Source of the DNA: Flavobacterium sp. CECT 9288
GTDB taxonomy: Bacteria > Bacteroidota > Bacteroidia > Flavobacteriales > Flavobacteriaceae
Assembly: GCF_918731615.1 (NCBI RefSeq)
Contig: NZ_OU957226.1
Span: 1,798,001 to 1,862,000, forward strand
Length of the DNA: 64,000 nt
Reading direction: 5' to 3'
Part shown: piece after piece, positions 1 through 11,337 of the stretch
Position numbering within the stretch: the stretch's first letter is position 1
How the letters are laid out: each line of letters begins with the position of its first letter
The notes under the pieces: generated by a model
What the model saw: only the letters and a program-made list of their open reading frames with translations
What the model was told of the DNA's origin: nothing
Databases searched by the model: none
Made by a program: the position numbers and the translations under genes

Positions 1-44
1 TCTTCTTTCCCTAGCGTGTATTACTACTAACACTAAGGCTCTAG

Positions 45-1557
<1,513 letters not shown>

Positions 1558-1746
1558 TATATTGTTTGTTCGCCGTGGCGAACTATTGTTATTCGACTCT
1601 GTTCTAGTGGTTTTTTCAAATCTTCCGATTCTATTACTCTTATTCTTTATGTTCTGTTCTTGCGAACAAAACGGCTGTCAATTCAATATGTCTAGGAACG
1701 TATTCTTACTATTTTTTCGCCTTTCGTTTGTTTCTCAAAGCGGGTG

Positions 1747-1777
1747 CAAAAGTAGTTATTCTTTTTTAAACTGGCAA
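1747..1777 (-). promoter_or_regulatory. rRNA promoter P1 (Bacteroidota type)
   Basis: Read on the minus strand: TTG (1775-1777), 20 bases, then TACTTTTG (1747-1754) followed by CACCCGC. This matches the Bacteroidota consensus TTTG / TAnnTTTG. It is the promoter closest to the 16S gene, about 190 bases upstream of it. Confidence 0.7.
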
Positions 1778-1871
1778 GAAAATTTTAAAGTTTTTTTGAG
1801 ATAATTTTTACCTCGTTTGCTTCTCTATTTCTTATCAATCTCTCAAGGAACTTCCGTTGTTTTGCGGGGTG

Positions 1872-1902
1872 CAAAGATAACTTTCGTTTTTAAATCTCAC
1901 AA
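1872..1902 (-). promoter_or_regulatory. rRNA promoter P2 (Bacteroidota type)
   Basis: Read on the minus strand: TTG (1900-1902), 20 bases, then TATCTTTG (1872-1879) followed by CACCCCGC. It has the same layout and the same GCACCC start-region sequence as P1 and P3, so the three are probably tandem repeats of one promoter unit. Confidence 0.7.
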
Positions 1903-1992
1903 GCTTTTTTTAAAGTTTTTTTAAAGAATAAATCTCTAATCACTTTGTTTTTCTTGCCAATCATTTAAAGAACGTCTGCGTCATTGCGGGTG

Positions 1993-2022
1993 CAAAACTA
2001 CAACCTTTATTCGCTTTTACAA
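1993..2022 (-). promoter_or_regulatory. rRNA promoter P3 (Bacteroidota type)
   Basis: Read on the minus strand: TTG (2020-2022), 19 bases, then TAGTTTTG (1993-2000) followed by CACCCGC. It is the most distal of three tandem promoters spaced about 120-125 bases apart upstream of the 16S gene. Tandem promoters are expected for a strongly expressed rRNA operon. Confidence 0.7.
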
Positions 2023-2404
2023 GCTTTTTTTGAACCTTTTTTTATTCTTTTCTTAACTTTTAAACTAAAGCACTGATTAAACGACTCTTAAAACATAAAC
2101 TTTTTTCCAGTTAATTACAATTAGGATGGTTTTACTGTGAAATCATGACCGTGGAGGGTGTTTGATAGCATTCTACATATAAGTTGTTCTGGCTTTCCTA
2201 GTGTTGCAATTATAACATTGTACTCTATTATATATAGGCAGTGCTCTTTTTGCTAGATATCATACACCATTATATAGTTAGGTAGTGTATTTACTTCTCT
2301 AACAAAAACGTCTTCTAGGTTCTCAAACTGCGTTAGGGATAGCAGCGAAAAGCCCACAGTGACGACCGAAAGGAAGGAACGAGGACTTGTAGCGAAGAGC
2401 CCGA

Positions 2405-2464
2405 CCTTATATAAAGCAACAAGAGTAGCAGAATCAACTGCTACTCTTGTTGTTTTATATAAGG
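2405..2464 (-). terminator. long hairpin, probable terminator of the plsC transcript
   Basis: A 27-base arm (2405-2431) pairs with 2438-2464 around a six-base loop AATCAA, including G-U pairs in the middle. It lies just beyond the stop codon of the acyltransferase gene at 2482. The stem is longer than a usual intrinsic terminator. It may also insulate the rRNA promoters. Confidence 0.6.
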
Positions 2465-2481
2465 GAACGCCCAAATAAAAT

Positions 2482-3291
2482 TTAATATTCCCATCTACGG
2501 GTTTTGTTTAATTCCTCTTGCTCTTGGATGATCTCTGCTGGTATTACTTTTAAGAACGATGCATGTTGTTCTATTGCATATTCTACTTTTTCTACAATTT
2601 CATCGATGGTGTCATTTTCATAATCGATATCAAGTGGTTCTTTGATGATAAAAGACTGAAGAATGCCTTTCTTTTTCATACGCAATCCTTTTTTATCAAA
2701 GGAACGGCGGAAACCATCAATGACTATAGGCACTACTATAGGCTTGTGTTGTTTTATAATGTGAGCAGTGCCTTTACGTACTGGTTTGAATGATTTTGTA
2801 GTACCTTGAGGAAATGTGATTACCCAACCATCTTTGAGAGCGATTTTAATATTCTCCGTATCGTCTGGATTGATATCTTTTTTTTCTGTGACATCAACTC
2901 CTTTTTGGCGCCAAGTACGTTCTACAGAAATTGCTCCAGCATAAGCCATAATTCTTGGTAAAAGTCCAGCACGCATTGTTTCCTTAGCAGCAACATAATA
3001 AATATTCATTTTAGGTTGCCATAAATAGGTTACATCCTTAATATTATCTTCTCTACCACTTAGGCTTGCATTGAATACATGAAACATAGCCACAACATCA
3101 GCAAAATAGGTTTGATGATTTGATATAAAAAGTACATTATTATCTGGTAAGTTTCGGATGATCTCCGATCCTTCGATTTGAAGTTCATTAAAGCCTCTAT
3201 ATCTACGATGCGTAAATGCACCAAAGATTCTAATCAACCATTTTTTGATAAAGAGTATATGTCCGAAAGGATTTCTTTTGAATAATCCCAT
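2482..3291 (-). CDS. 1-acyl-sn-glycerol-3-phosphate acyltransferase family protein
   Basis: A PlsC-type lysophospholipid acyltransferase of 269 residues, expected to transfer acyl groups to lysophosphatidate at the inner membrane. The acyltransferase block I is seen as NHQTYFAD (residues 58-65), one residue longer between His and Asp than the usual HX4D. Block III appears as FPQGTT (160-165), with Gln where most family members have Glu. I chose the ATG at 3291 (MGLFKRN) over an upstream ATG because the added residues are not family-like. Function by family is likely; the exact substrate is unknown. Confidence 0.85.
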   Translation of the reverse strand: MGLFKRNPFGHILFIKKWLIRIFGAFTHRRYRGFNELQIEGSEIIRNLPDNNVLFISNHQTYFADVVAMFHVFNASLSGREDNIKDVTYLWQPKMNIYYVAAKETMRAGLLPRIMAYAGAISVERTWRQKGVDVTEKKDINPDDTENIKIALKDGWVITFPQGTTKSFKPVRKGTAHIIKQHKPIVVPIVIDGFRRSFDKKGLRMKKKGILQSFIIKEPLDIDYENDTIDEIVEKVEYAIEQHASFLKVIPAEIIQEQEELNKTRRWEY

Positions 3292-3365
3292 GTTTTTTTG
3301 TTTTAAAATAGAATGCAAACTTACGAAAAAAAATAATTGCTAAAAATGAGTAAAAAATGGATATA

Positions 3366-4028
3366 CTATGATTCCCTATTAGGTTGTAACACCTGAATCA
3401 AAACCTCTTTTAGTTCACTTAATATCATTGCTGTTGCTCCCCAAACAATATGTTCATTAATATTAAAACCAGGAACAAAAATCTCATTTGAATAAGAGGT
3501 AATTTGTTTTTTGTTAACTAGAATTTCATTGTTGAGAAGTAGCATCAAGGGTATTTCGATTATTTGAGCAACCTCTAGTGGATCAAGAATAAAATCGAGA
3601 GGTTCTTTACTAATACCTAAAAAAGGGTATACTAAAAAATTACTTGGGGGAATATACAATTCAGTAAAAGGTTTTATAATTTTGATTTTACTTGGATCAA
3701 TTCCTATCTCCTCATAAGTTTCTCGCAATGCGGTGTATGAAAAATCTAAATCGTCTTTTTCATGTTTTCCACCAGGAAATGCAACTTGAGCTGAATGTAC
3801 GCCATCATACGAATTTCTAACGATAAGAACTAAGTGAACTTTTCCATTTTTGGGATACAAAAGCATTAAAACCGAAGCTAACCTATGAATTTCATTTGAA
3901 GCATCTGTCTTTTTAAGGCTTTCAATTCGTTCAAGAGGAGCCATTTTTATGTGTGCGTCAAAAGCTGGTAAACGGGAATTTATTATTTCTGGAACAATCT
4001 CTAAAAATTCTTGAAAATCCATAATCAA
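3366..4028 (-). CDS. NUDIX hydrolase, CoA pyrophosphatase type
   Basis: 220 residues. The Nudix box is seen around residues 87-113 (FPGGKHEKDD then ALRETYEEIG), and the preceding VRNS...VAFPGGK segment is characteristic of the NudL/CoA diphosphatase group, which cleaves coenzyme A or related nucleoside diphosphate derivatives. The gene is separated from plsC by 74 bases on the same strand and may be in one transcript. Substrate assignment rests on the family motif only. Confidence 0.85.
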   Translation of the reverse strand: MIMDFQEFLEIVPEIINSRLPAFDAHIKMAPLERIESLKKTDASNEIHRLASVLMLLYPKNGKVHLVLIVRNSYDGVHSAQVAFPGGKHEKDDLDFSYTALRETYEEIGIDPSKIKIIKPFTELYIPPSNFLVYPFLGISKEPLDFILDPLEVAQIIEIPLMLLLNNEILVNKKQITSYSNEIFVPGFNINEHIVWGATAMILSELKEVLIQVLQPNRES

Positions 4029-4115
4029 TGTCTATTTTTGCAAATTGAAATAAAATCTAAATGTAGTTTAGATAATAGAGTATAGCAAATATTACCACAA
4101 ACAAAATACTTACAC

Positions 4116-4547
4116 ATGTATAGCAAAGAGGAAAACCAGAGATTAAAACGAGAATTTTGGATCGCATTTGCTGAAAAATACCCTAGAAAATGGTTGCTCT
4201 ATGACACAAAAATTAAAGACTTTTCATTTAAGTTTTTTGTAGACAATAAAAAAGCTCAAGTACTTATTGATATTGAACATAGAAGTACCGAAAAAAGAAT
4301 TGCCTATTTTGAAAAACTTGTTTCCTTAAAAAACATCTTAAAAGAAGAGTACGTATCCTCATTAGTTTATGAGCAGGACTATACCTTAGAGAGTGGAAAA
4401 ACTATTAGTCGTATTTGGGTCGAAAAACTACACGTTAGTGTGAGTAATAGAACCTACTGGGATGAAATATTTGATTTTTATTATGAAAATATGAATGCGT
4501 TAGAGCTATTTTATCTTGAATACGACTCTTATATTAAAGACATATAA
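4116..4547 (+). CDS. DUF4268-like protein
   Basis: A 143-residue soluble protein rich in aromatic and charged residues, with no signal peptide. The pattern FWxxF near the N-terminus and the closing W(D/E)xIFxFYxxxMxxLExF match what I remember of DUF4268, a family of unknown function that also occurs as the C-terminal part of nuclease-like proteins. It is divergent from the NUDIX gene, with an 87-base shared upstream region. No function can be given. Confidence 0.7.
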   Translation: MYSKEENQRLKREFWIAFAEKYPRKWLLYDTKIKDFSFKFFVDNKKAQVLIDIEHRSTEKRIAYFEKLVSLKNILKEEYVSSLVYEQDYTLESGKTISRIWVEKLHVSVSNRTYWDEIFDFYYENMNALELFYLEYDSYIKDI

Positions 4548-4564
4548 AAACAAACCTTGTTGAA

Positions 4565-4972
4565 TTAAATAAGATTATAGACAATTATCCTATCCTCATA
4601 ATTAATGTAAAGTTGTTTTCTGTTTTCTTGTTTTTTTCTAGTGATTACAGACAAAGTACACTCTTCTCCTTGATTGTCTTTGCAATAAAACGTGTCTACT
4701 TTATCAATATCATTTTCATCAGTATCATAATACTCCACGATTTCAAATAATTGAATAATTTGAGAATACACGACTATTCTATTTTTCTTAGTATCTAATG
4801 TGACGATTAGATTCACATTTTTTGGCGCAGACCACTCCCCCCATTTGCCTTTTTCATTTTTTGTAGAAACACTTAGGGACGAAGTTTTGAATTTATAATT
4901 TTGACTATATAAAACAGGTCCCGTTATTATAAAAAATAGTATGATTAAAAATTTAATACTCAATTTCATCAC
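4565..4972 (-). CDS. secreted hypothetical protein
   Basis: 135 residues beginning with a hydrophobic signal-like segment (about residues 4-22, ending near VLYSQ), so it is probably exported to the periplasm. No family recognised. Its start codon directly abuts the stop codon of the nitronate monooxygenase gene, so the two are probably co-transcribed. Confidence 0.7.
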   Translation of the reverse strand: MMKLSIKFLIILFFIITGPVLYSQNYKFKTSSLSVSTKNEKGKWGEWSAPKNVNLIVTLDTKKNRIVVYSQIIQLFEIVEYYDTDENDIDKVDTFYCKDNQGEECTLSVITRKKQENRKQLYINYEDRIIVYNLI

Positions 4973-5917
4973 TTAAAAATTAATTTTAGACATTTCTTTT
5001 TTGGCTTCCTCAAACTGTTCTAAAATATCATTCATAATTACACTTACAGGTGCTACATTATGAATTACACCCGCAATTTGACCTATCTCCAATTCACCAT
5101 CAATTAGATCACCCTCAAACATACCGCGTTTAGCTCTTGCTCTTCCAAGTAATTGTATTAAATCCTCCTTAGTAGGACAAGTTGCGTATAAATCCTGAAC
5201 GTCTTGATAAAATTTATTTTTGATTAATCGTACAGGCGCAAGCTCTTTGAATGTAAGTTGGGTATCCCCTTCTTTAACTTCTACAACTGTATTTTTAAAA
5301 TCAATATGTGCCGAAGACTCTACAGAAGCTACAAACCTACTCCCCATTTGAACCCCATCAGCACCCAATGTCATTGCGGCAAGCATTCCTCGGCCTGTTG
5401 CAATCCCTCCTGCAGCAATTAATGGTATCTGAATTTTTTCCTTTACCATCGGTATTAATGTGAGTGTCGTGGTTTCTTCCCTTCCATTATGACCTCCTGC
5501 TTCAAAACCTTCAGCAACTACGGCATCTACTCCTGCTTCTTGTGATTTTAATGCAAAAACAGAACTGCTAACTACATGAACAACCGTTATTCCATTTTGC
5601 TTTAAATAAGAAGTCCACGTTTTTGGGTTTCCAGCTGATGTAAATACAATTTTCACCTCTTCCTCTACAATAATTTTCATTATTTCCTCAATGTTGGGAT
5701 ATAAGAGCGGTACATTAACTCCAAATGGATTTGATGTTGCTTTTTTGCATTTTTGAATGTGTTCCCGTAATACCTCTGGATACATAGATCCTGCTCCAAT
5801 TAACCCTAAGCCACCGGCATTACTTACTGCACTTGCTAGTTTGTAACCGCTATTCCATATCATTCCACCTTGAATTATTGGATACTTGATATTAAAAAGT
5901 GTCGTAATTTTATTCAT
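4973..5917 (-). CDS. nitronate monooxygenase / 2-nitropropane dioxygenase family
   Basis: A 314-residue FMN-dependent TIM-barrel enzyme. The visible family signatures are IQGGM at the N-terminus, AEGFEAGGHNG around residues 135-145, IAAGGIATG around 163-171 and GADGVQMGSRF around 181-191. These form the flavin-binding site shared by nitronate monooxygenases and FabK-type enoyl-ACP reductases. The role could be detoxification of nitroalkanes or another flavin reaction. It is followed immediately by the small secreted protein gene. Confidence 0.88.
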   Translation of the reverse strand: MNKITTLFNIKYPIIQGGMIWNSGYKLASAVSNAGGLGLIGAGSMYPEVLREHIQKCKKATSNPFGVNVPLLYPNIEEIMKIIVEEEVKIVFTSAGNPKTWTSYLKQNGITVVHVVSSSVFALKSQEAGVDAVVAEGFEAGGHNGREETTTLTLIPMVKEKIQIPLIAAGGIATGRGMLAAMTLGADGVQMGSRFVASVESSAHIDFKNTVVEVKEGDTQLTFKELAPVRLIKNKFYQDVQDLYATCPTKEDLIQLLGRARAKRGMFEGDLIDGELEIGQIAGVIHNVAPVSVIMNDILEQFEEAKKEMSKINF

Positions 5918-5931
5918 TAGTCTAACTATAA

Positions 5932-7545
5932 CTATTGTTTGTAAATTTTTCCAGTTTTAACGAAATCCTGAGATTGAAACTTGTATAAATACAATCCACT
6001 TTGAAGTTCTTTAATTGAAATTGATGAGTCGTTATTCTCTATTTTTTTTTCAAAAACTTTTTGTCCTGTAGTATTAAAAAATTGTATTATTCCAGATGTA
6101 CTATTTTTTGGCAAAATTAAAGATAGTTGATCGGCAGTGGGATTAGGATAAATAACTACTTCATTAACTGCTATTTCATTTAAATCTAACTGATTTGAGA
6201 AAGCAGCATTAAAATCTGGAACTCCATATCCGTATAGATTGTTTGGAGCCGCAAATCTATCTGACGACTTGATTATTATTTCTCTAATTTCTTTATTTGT
6301 TTTATTAGGTAAGGCCTGCCACAAACAAGCTACTAAACCTGTCAATATTGGGCTTGAAAAAGAAGTTCCATTAGCTGTTACTATATTCCCCAAAGGATCT
6401 GAAATAATAGCTGACTGACCTTGAGCCATAACGTCTGGTTTAATTCTATTATCAAAAGAAGGACCAATTGAACTGAACGAAGTTCTAATTTCGTTTGCAT
6501 TTACGGCTCCGATAGCTAAAACAGAAACAGCATCTGCTGGAACTGCTATATTTGGATTGGAAGACGCACCAGAATTACCTGCAGAATTAACTACAATAAT
6601 ACCTCTTGAAAAAGCAATCTCAGCTCCACGGGACATGAATGCTGTTTTTCCGTCCATTTCACTATACGTATGATTGTAAGATGCATTGTCAAAATCAAAA
6701 TAACCCAAAGAAGTATTGATGATATCTACACCTAAACTGTCCGCTTTTTCGGCAGCTTCAACCCAAAGAGATTCTTCTACTGGATTTTCAGATGTATCAT
6801 TTTCAGTGATAAACAAGTAATAAGAAGCATCAGGTGCTGTACCAACAAGCTGATTTTCCTTAAAGCCTCCCATTGTAGAAAGTACCGATGTTCCATGAGA
6901 AGTTCCCGTATAAAAATCTGGATTTCTTAAAACATAGTTATAACCTCCTAAAATTTGATTGTTGTCTCTTAATCGCTTAAATGGTTGAGCTGAATTGACT
7001 CCTGGAAAACCAGAATCCATAACCGCAATTATCTTACCTGAACCTGTATAGTTTTGTTGGTGCAATAAATGCCCGTTTAGCATTTGAATTTGATTAGATG
7101 ATGTACCATAAGCATACTCTACCTTAGTCTTTGCTGTTTTTAAAACATTTTTTTCCTTTATAACCGCAATACTTTTGGCTGATTGATTCAACGCTTTATT
7201 TGCAAAATCAAGTTTTTCAACAAATGGTAATGCTTTCAGTGCATTGAGATCTGTTTGTGTTCCCCTAACATGTATTGCGTTAAGCCATTTTGAAGTAGCC
7301 ATAACAGAAACTCCGCTCTTGCTTTTTATTTGGTTGAGATAGGTACTTTCTATTGGAACATCTTTTGCATCTAAGTCAATTTTCTGAGTACTTCGTCGGT
7401 CTAATGCCCTTTGCGAAAGCATTTTTACGGGTGTATTAAAAAATATTGACGCACTAGGTTTGTCTTTTAAATACACCCAAGCATCTTGTTGCGCATGAAG
7501 TAAAGTTGTACATATAAATAATAAGATGAAGTATTTTTTTTTCAT
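5932..7545 (-). CDS. subtilisin-like serine protease with T9SS sorting domain
   Basis: 537 residues. A signal peptide (about 1-19, ending LHAQQ) leads into an S8 peptidase with catalytic Asp177 (AVMDSG), His217 (SHGTS) and Ser395 (NGTSFSSP), and oxyanion Asn324 (NSAGNSG). The last ~75 residues (from VVIYPNPT) form a type A C-terminal domain recognised by the type IX secretion system, so the enzyme should be secreted or bound at the cell surface. Residues 20-140 look like a propeptide-like N-terminal region. The gene follows 14 bases behind the nitronate monooxygenase start. Confidence 0.93.
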   Translation of the reverse strand: MKKKYFILLFICTTLLHAQQDAWVYLKDKPSASIFFNTPVKMLSQRALDRRSTQKIDLDAKDVPIESTYLNQIKSKSGVSVMATSKWLNAIHVRGTQTDLNALKALPFVEKLDFANKALNQSAKSIAVIKEKNVLKTAKTKVEYAYGTSSNQIQMLNGHLLHQQNYTGSGKIIAVMDSGFPGVNSAQPFKRLRDNNQILGGYNYVLRNPDFYTGTSHGTSVLSTMGGFKENQLVGTAPDASYYLFITENDTSENPVEESLWVEAAEKADSLGVDIINTSLGYFDFDNASYNHTYSEMDGKTAFMSRGAEIAFSRGIIVVNSAGNSGASSNPNIAVPADAVSVLAIGAVNANEIRTSFSSIGPSFDNRIKPDVMAQGQSAIISDPLGNIVTANGTSFSSPILTGLVACLWQALPNKTNKEIREIIIKSSDRFAAPNNLYGYGVPDFNAAFSNQLDLNEIAVNEVVIYPNPTADQLSLILPKNSTSGIIQFFNTTGQKVFEKKIENNDSSISIKELQSGLYLYKFQSQDFVKTGKIYKQ

Positions 7546-7615
7546 AGTGCCCTGTATTATTGAATGTATAAAATTTAAAATTGATCTATTATGTGTACAA
7601 AGAAATTCTAAAAAA

Positions 7616-8803
7616 TTATGAAATCACACCAGAGCCTACTAATTCTTCTCCTAAGTACCAAGCTGCAAATTGCCCTTCGGTAATTGCTGATTGTGGTTCG
7701 TCAAAAGAAATAAACATTTCATTTTCAAATTGATGTAATGTTGCTTTTTGTAATGGTTGACGGTATCGTATACGTGCCATTACTTCTAAAGTTTCCCCAT
7801 TGGTTAATGCCAAATCTTCTCGTACCCAATGCACTTCGTCATTGATTATTTTTAATGCTTTTTTAAATAAACCTGGATGATGGCTTGTAAGTCCAGTATA
7901 TACGGTGTTTGTAATTACATCCGTTGCAATAATAAACAATGGGTCTTTTGTACCCCCTACATTTAAACCCTTACGCTGACCGATAGTAAAATAATGAGCT
8001 CCTTTATGATTACCCATGAATTTCCCCATCTCTGGCGTATAAGCAATTTTTGTAGCTTCAATACGGAGTGAATCTTCTACCGTTAATCCTGAATTGTCTT
8101 CTTGCTGATATATAAGATGATCTTTATCAATTTGAATAATGGCTCCTTCTTTAGGCTGAAGTTTTTGCTGTAAAAATTCAGGAAGCCTAACTTTACCAAT
8201 AAAACAAAGTCCTTGAGAATCTTTCTTTTCGGCTGTAACAAGTTCCATCTGAGCTGCTATATCACGAACTTGAGGTTTGGTCAATGCGCCTATAGGGAAC
8301 AATGATTTTGATAATTGTTCTTGAGATAATTGACATAAAAAATAAGACTGATCCTTATTACCATCAGCACCAGCAACTAGTTGATAAACTTTCTTGCCAT
8401 CAATTTCAGTTTCTTTTTTTTGACAGTAATGTCCTGTAGCAACAAAATCCGCACCCAAACTCAGTGCGATTTTCATAAAAACATCAAACTTTATTTCTCT
8501 GTTACAAAGCACATCTGGATTTGGAGTCCTTCCTTTTTCATATTCATTGAACATGTAATCCACAATTTTCTCCTGATATTGTTCGCTTAAATCAACTGTT
8601 TGAAAAGGAATACCTAATTTTTCAGCAACAAGAAGAGCATCGTTACTATCTTCTAACCAAGGACATTCATTAGAGATCGTCACTGAATCATCGTGCCAAT
8701 TTTTCATAAACAATCCTATAACTTCATATCCTTCTTGTTGCAACAAATAAGCTGCAACGCTTGAATCTACCCCACCTGAAAGTCCAACAACAACACGCTT
8801 CAT
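7616..8803 (-). CDS. mnmA: tRNA-specific 2-thiouridylase MnmA
   Basis: 395 residues, full length. The enzyme thiolates U34 in the wobble position of tRNA-Glu, -Gln and -Lys. The PP-loop GLSGGVDSS (residues 7-15) binds ATP for uridine adenylation. The catalytic cysteines are Cys100 ([10 protein letters not shown]) and Cys200 (QGLCFIG). GHYC and TIGQRKGL motifs are also present. The family assignment is firm. Confidence 0.97.
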   Translation of the reverse strand: MKRVVVGLSGGVDSSVAAYLLQQEGYEVIGLFMKNWHDDSVTISNECPWLEDSNDALLVAEKLGIPFQTVDLSEQYQEKIVDYMFNEYEKGRTPNPDVLCNREIKFDVFMKIALSLGADFVATGHYCQKKETEIDGKKVYQLVAGADGNKDQSYFLCQLSQEQLSKSLFPIGALTKPQVRDIAAQMELVTAEKKDSQGLCFIGKVRLPEFLQQKLQPKEGAIIQIDKDHLIYQQEDNSGLTVEDSLRIEATKIAYTPEMGKFMGNHKGAHYFTIGQRKGLNVGGTKDPLFIIATDVITNTVYTGLTSHHPGLFKKALKIINDEVHWVREDLALTNGETLEVMARIRYRQPLQKATLHQFENEMFISFDEPQSAITEGQFAAWYLGEELVGSGVIS

Positions 8804-8873
8804 CTAAAAAAAATTATAGTATTTAAGGGTGTAAAGTTACAAAAGATTTAGATTAGATATTCCCAAGAATATT

Positions 8874-9590
8874 TTAATTGTTTTTGGTGTTTTTACTTTT
8901 TTCTGGCAGGCTCATATTTGTTTCCTTGACAAGCTTTCCTTTTTCATAAAACTGCCAAATACCCATTTTTTTTCCATTTACAAATTTGCCTTGCGAGACA
9001 ATGGCACCAGTTGCATCTCTAAAAATTGCAGAACCGTTATAAATATTGTCTTTATAAAATGTTTCTTCAAGAACAACTCCGTTTTCGGCAAATTTTTTAT
9101 AAAGACCGTTTTTTAAATTATTTTTATAACTAATTTCCTCCGCAATAGCACCGTTAGGATAATACACAGAGCGCACACCTTCTAATTTACCTTTTACATA
9201 GTTCTCAACAGTCATTAAGGTTTTTGAGGCTTCGTGATAATATTTCCATTGTCCCTCAAAAAGTTTGTTTATCACATTTCCTTCACTGACTTTATTGCTT
9301 TTTTGATCAAAAAATATTGTGTAAGCAGCACTGTTTTTTAAATTAAATTCACGAGTTGCTATAACAGACATGGCCTTTGTATCATCATAAAATTTAAAAA
9401 TACCAGTTTCCTTGCCATGATCAAATGTTCCTTCAAAGCGTGGCCTTTTAGATTCTTGATAGGTTCCTTTCCATAAACCATGCTTTTTACCTTTATCATC
9501 AAGTTGATTAATTTCTGTTTGGGCAATACATTTAGGTGCTAACATGCTAAAAATGAATAAAAATAAAAATCGCAGGTGGAATTTATACAT
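8874..9590 (-). CDS. secreted MORN/YwqK-like repeat protein
   Basis: Start taken at the ATG at 9590 because it yields a clean signal peptide (MYKFHLRFLFLFIFSMLAPKC); the frame itself extends 18 codons further. The mature part has repeated units of the type (G)xWxxYxxxGxLxxExxYxxGxxxG, as in MORN-repeat and YwqK-family proteins, which often carry 3-12 such repeats. A cysteine at the end of the signal may be lipidated. Function is unknown; these are common exported proteins in flavobacteria. Confidence 0.8.
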   Translation of the reverse strand: MYKFHLRFLFLFIFSMLAPKCIAQTEINQLDDKGKKHGLWKGTYQESKRPRFEGTFDHGKETGIFKFYDDTKAMSVIATREFNLKNSAAYTIFFDQKSNKVSEGNVINKLFEGQWKYYHEASKTLMTVENYVKGKLEGVRSVYYPNGAIAEEISYKNNLKNGLYKKFAENGVVLEETFYKDNIYNGSAIFRDATGAIVSQGKFVNGKKMGIWQFYEKGKLVKETNMSLPEKSKNTKNN

Positions 9591-10003
9591 TGTAAAATAA
9601 TTTAGTTTAACATAGAACTTGTTTTTATCAAATTTAGTACACACAATTAATTTTTAAAAAAAAGGAGTACTAATATCAATACTAGATGCAAGCAATAATA
9701 ATGCAAAAATAAATAGCAATTTTTACATTATCAATTTATAACTTATGTAAGTATAAAAATTATTATTATTTTGTTTAACGATTATACCTAAATACAAAAC
9801 ACTAATAATAGCTATAAAATAGAAATAACATATATAAGCAGGGATAATCCACAATTAAACACAACATAAAGTAATGTTCTTGCAAAACAAACAATCCTAA
9901 AAAAAATTATAAATTTACATTTTGTTTATTAAATATTTCAAAAATTTAAACAAAAAATAAAATGTTATTATTAGTTTAGCGTAAACAATAAAACATAAAA
10001 ACA
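9591..10003. other. AT-rich intergenic region without a gene
   Basis: About 410 bases of very AT-rich sequence between the divergently transcribed YwqK-like and fasciclin genes. It must contain both promoters, but I could not fix a convincing TTTG / TAnnTTTG pair for either. No RNA gene or repeat recognised. Confidence 0.5.
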
Positions 10004-10966
10004 ATGAAAAATCTTTTAAAATTTAAAAACATTGCCATGATTGCAATTGTTGCATTATTGTCTTTCTCTTGTGACGATGATAATGATGAAAAAAATACTG
10101 ACAATACCATTACAGGAACTGCTGTAAAAGCACCTAACTTAACCGTTCTTGTTCAAGCACTTACACGTGCAAACCTAGCAACAACTTTACAAGGAACTGG
10201 TTCTTTCACCGTTTTTGCTCCAACGGATGCTGCATTCAACGCATTTTTGACCGCGAACAATTTTACAAGTATTAACCAAGTACCACAAGATGTTTTAACT
10301 AGAATTTTATTAAATCACGTAGTTAGCGGAACTGTTAAATCTACAGATTTACAAACTGGATACGTTAAAACATTAGCTACAAGCGCAACATCTGGAACAA
10401 ATACCATGAGCATGTATGTAAATTTAGCTTCGGGTGTACGATTAAACGGTGTTGCATCTGTAACAACTCCAGATGTAATGGCTTCAAACGGAGTTATTCA
10501 TATTGTAGATGCTGTAATTAATTTGCCATCAATTGTAACACACGCTACTGCAAATCCTAATTTTACTTCATTGGTAGGTGCATTAACAGGAGCTGGACAA
10601 CCTAACTTTGTTGCCACTCTTTCAGCAACAGGACCTTTTACCGTTTTCGCACCAACTAATGCAGCATTTACATCCTTAAACACAGAACTTGCTCCAGGAG
10701 GAATTGCGAGTGTTTCAGCTGCAAACTTAACAAGAGTATTAAATTACCATGTAGTTAACGGTAACATTTTAGCAACTGCTTTGACTGCAGGAACTCTACC
10801 AACGTTACAAACACCACAAACATTCACAGTAACACTAACAGGAGGTGCTAAAATTACAGATGTAAGAAACAGAGTTGCTAATGTAACTGCTACTGATGTA
10901 CAATGTTCAAACGGAGTAATTCATGTATTAGATAAAGTATTATTACCTACTTTCCCAAATCCGTAG
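10004..10966 (+). CDS. fasciclin (FAS1) domain lipoprotein
   Basis: 320 residues. The lipoprotein signal ends LLSFSC (Cys23) and is followed by DDDNDEK; acidic residues right after the lipid cysteine are the surface-export signal known in flavobacterial lipoproteins. Two FAS1 domains follow (about 45-170 and 180-316), each with the GxFTVFAPT(D/N)AAF motif and the closing SNGVIHVxD motif. FAS1 proteins typically act in adhesion or matrix contacts. It is monocistronic, with a clear terminator behind it. Confidence 0.93.
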   Translation: MKNLLKFKNIAMIAIVALLSFSCDDDNDEKNTDNTITGTAVKAPNLTVLVQALTRANLATTLQGTGSFTVFAPTDAAFNAFLTANNFTSINQVPQDVLTRILLNHVVSGTVKSTDLQTGYVKTLATSATSGTNTMSMYVNLASGVRLNGVASVTTPDVMASNGVIHIVDAVINLPSIVTHATANPNFTSLVGALTGAGQPNFVATLSATGPFTVFAPTNAAFTSLNTELAPGGIASVSAANLTRVLNYHVVNGNILATALTAGTLPTLQTPQTFTVTLTGGAKITDVRNRVANVTATDVQCSNGVIHVLDKVLLPTFPNP

Positions 10967-11001
10967 TGTTACTTTAGATAATTTAATTATTAAACTTTAA
11001 A

Positions 11002-11040
11002 AAAGCTATCAAATGCAATATTTGATAGCTTTAGCTTTTT
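11002..11040 (+). terminator. intrinsic terminator of the fasciclin gene
   Basis: Stem GCTATCAAAT (11005-11014) pairs with ATTTGATAGC (11020-11029) around a five-base loop, followed by TTTAGCTTTTT. It lies 36 bases after the stop codon. Confidence 0.8.
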
Positions 11041-11280
11041 ATAAGTAGTTTTATAAACTATAAATTATAACCGTTAATTAATTAAGTTACGATTATAGCT
11101 CAATACAAAATTGCGATAATATCATGTTTATTTTTAGGTTCAGCGTAGATATACCTTAATCAATCTTGAATTATTGATTCTATCTTTGAAAGTAACTTTA
11201 AGGTTATATCCGCCGTGCTATCAGAATCAATTCTTACAGCATCCGTATGATTTTACAAATATTTGACTTCACTCAAATAA
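11041..11280. other. intergenic region without a recognised gene
   Basis: About 240 bases between two terminators. I see no open frame with family features, no tRNA and no repeat. Confidence 0.5.
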
Positions 11281-11314
11281 AAAAACCTCATAAAACTAGT
11301 GTTCTATGAGGTTT
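11281..11314 (-). terminator. intrinsic terminator behind yidC
   Basis: AAAACCTCATA (11281-11291) pairs with TATGAGGTTTT (11304-11314), with A/T tracts on both sides so it could work in both directions. It lies 23 bases beyond the yidC stop codon on the minus strand. Confidence 0.75.
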
Positions 11315-11337
11315 TATAAAATCTATTAAAAGCTATT

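Larger units (their letters stand above)
1558..2404 (-). other. rRNA leader and promoter region without a gene
   Basis: No protein gene is seen here. The stretch holds the 16S leader, a short hairpin GTTCGCC/GGCGAAC at about 1568-1582, three AT-rich promoter repeats (1740-2040), and at about 2330-2404 a GC-richer intergenic repeat-like block that includes AGCGAAGAGCCCGACC. A small open frame across the right part (2253-2474) has no family resemblance and runs through a hairpin, so I do not call it. Confidence 0.6.

Noticed and set aside
2253..2474. 73-residue frame on the minus strand next to plsC
   Set aside because: It runs through a long hairpin and an intergenic repeat-like block, and has no family resemblance or start context.
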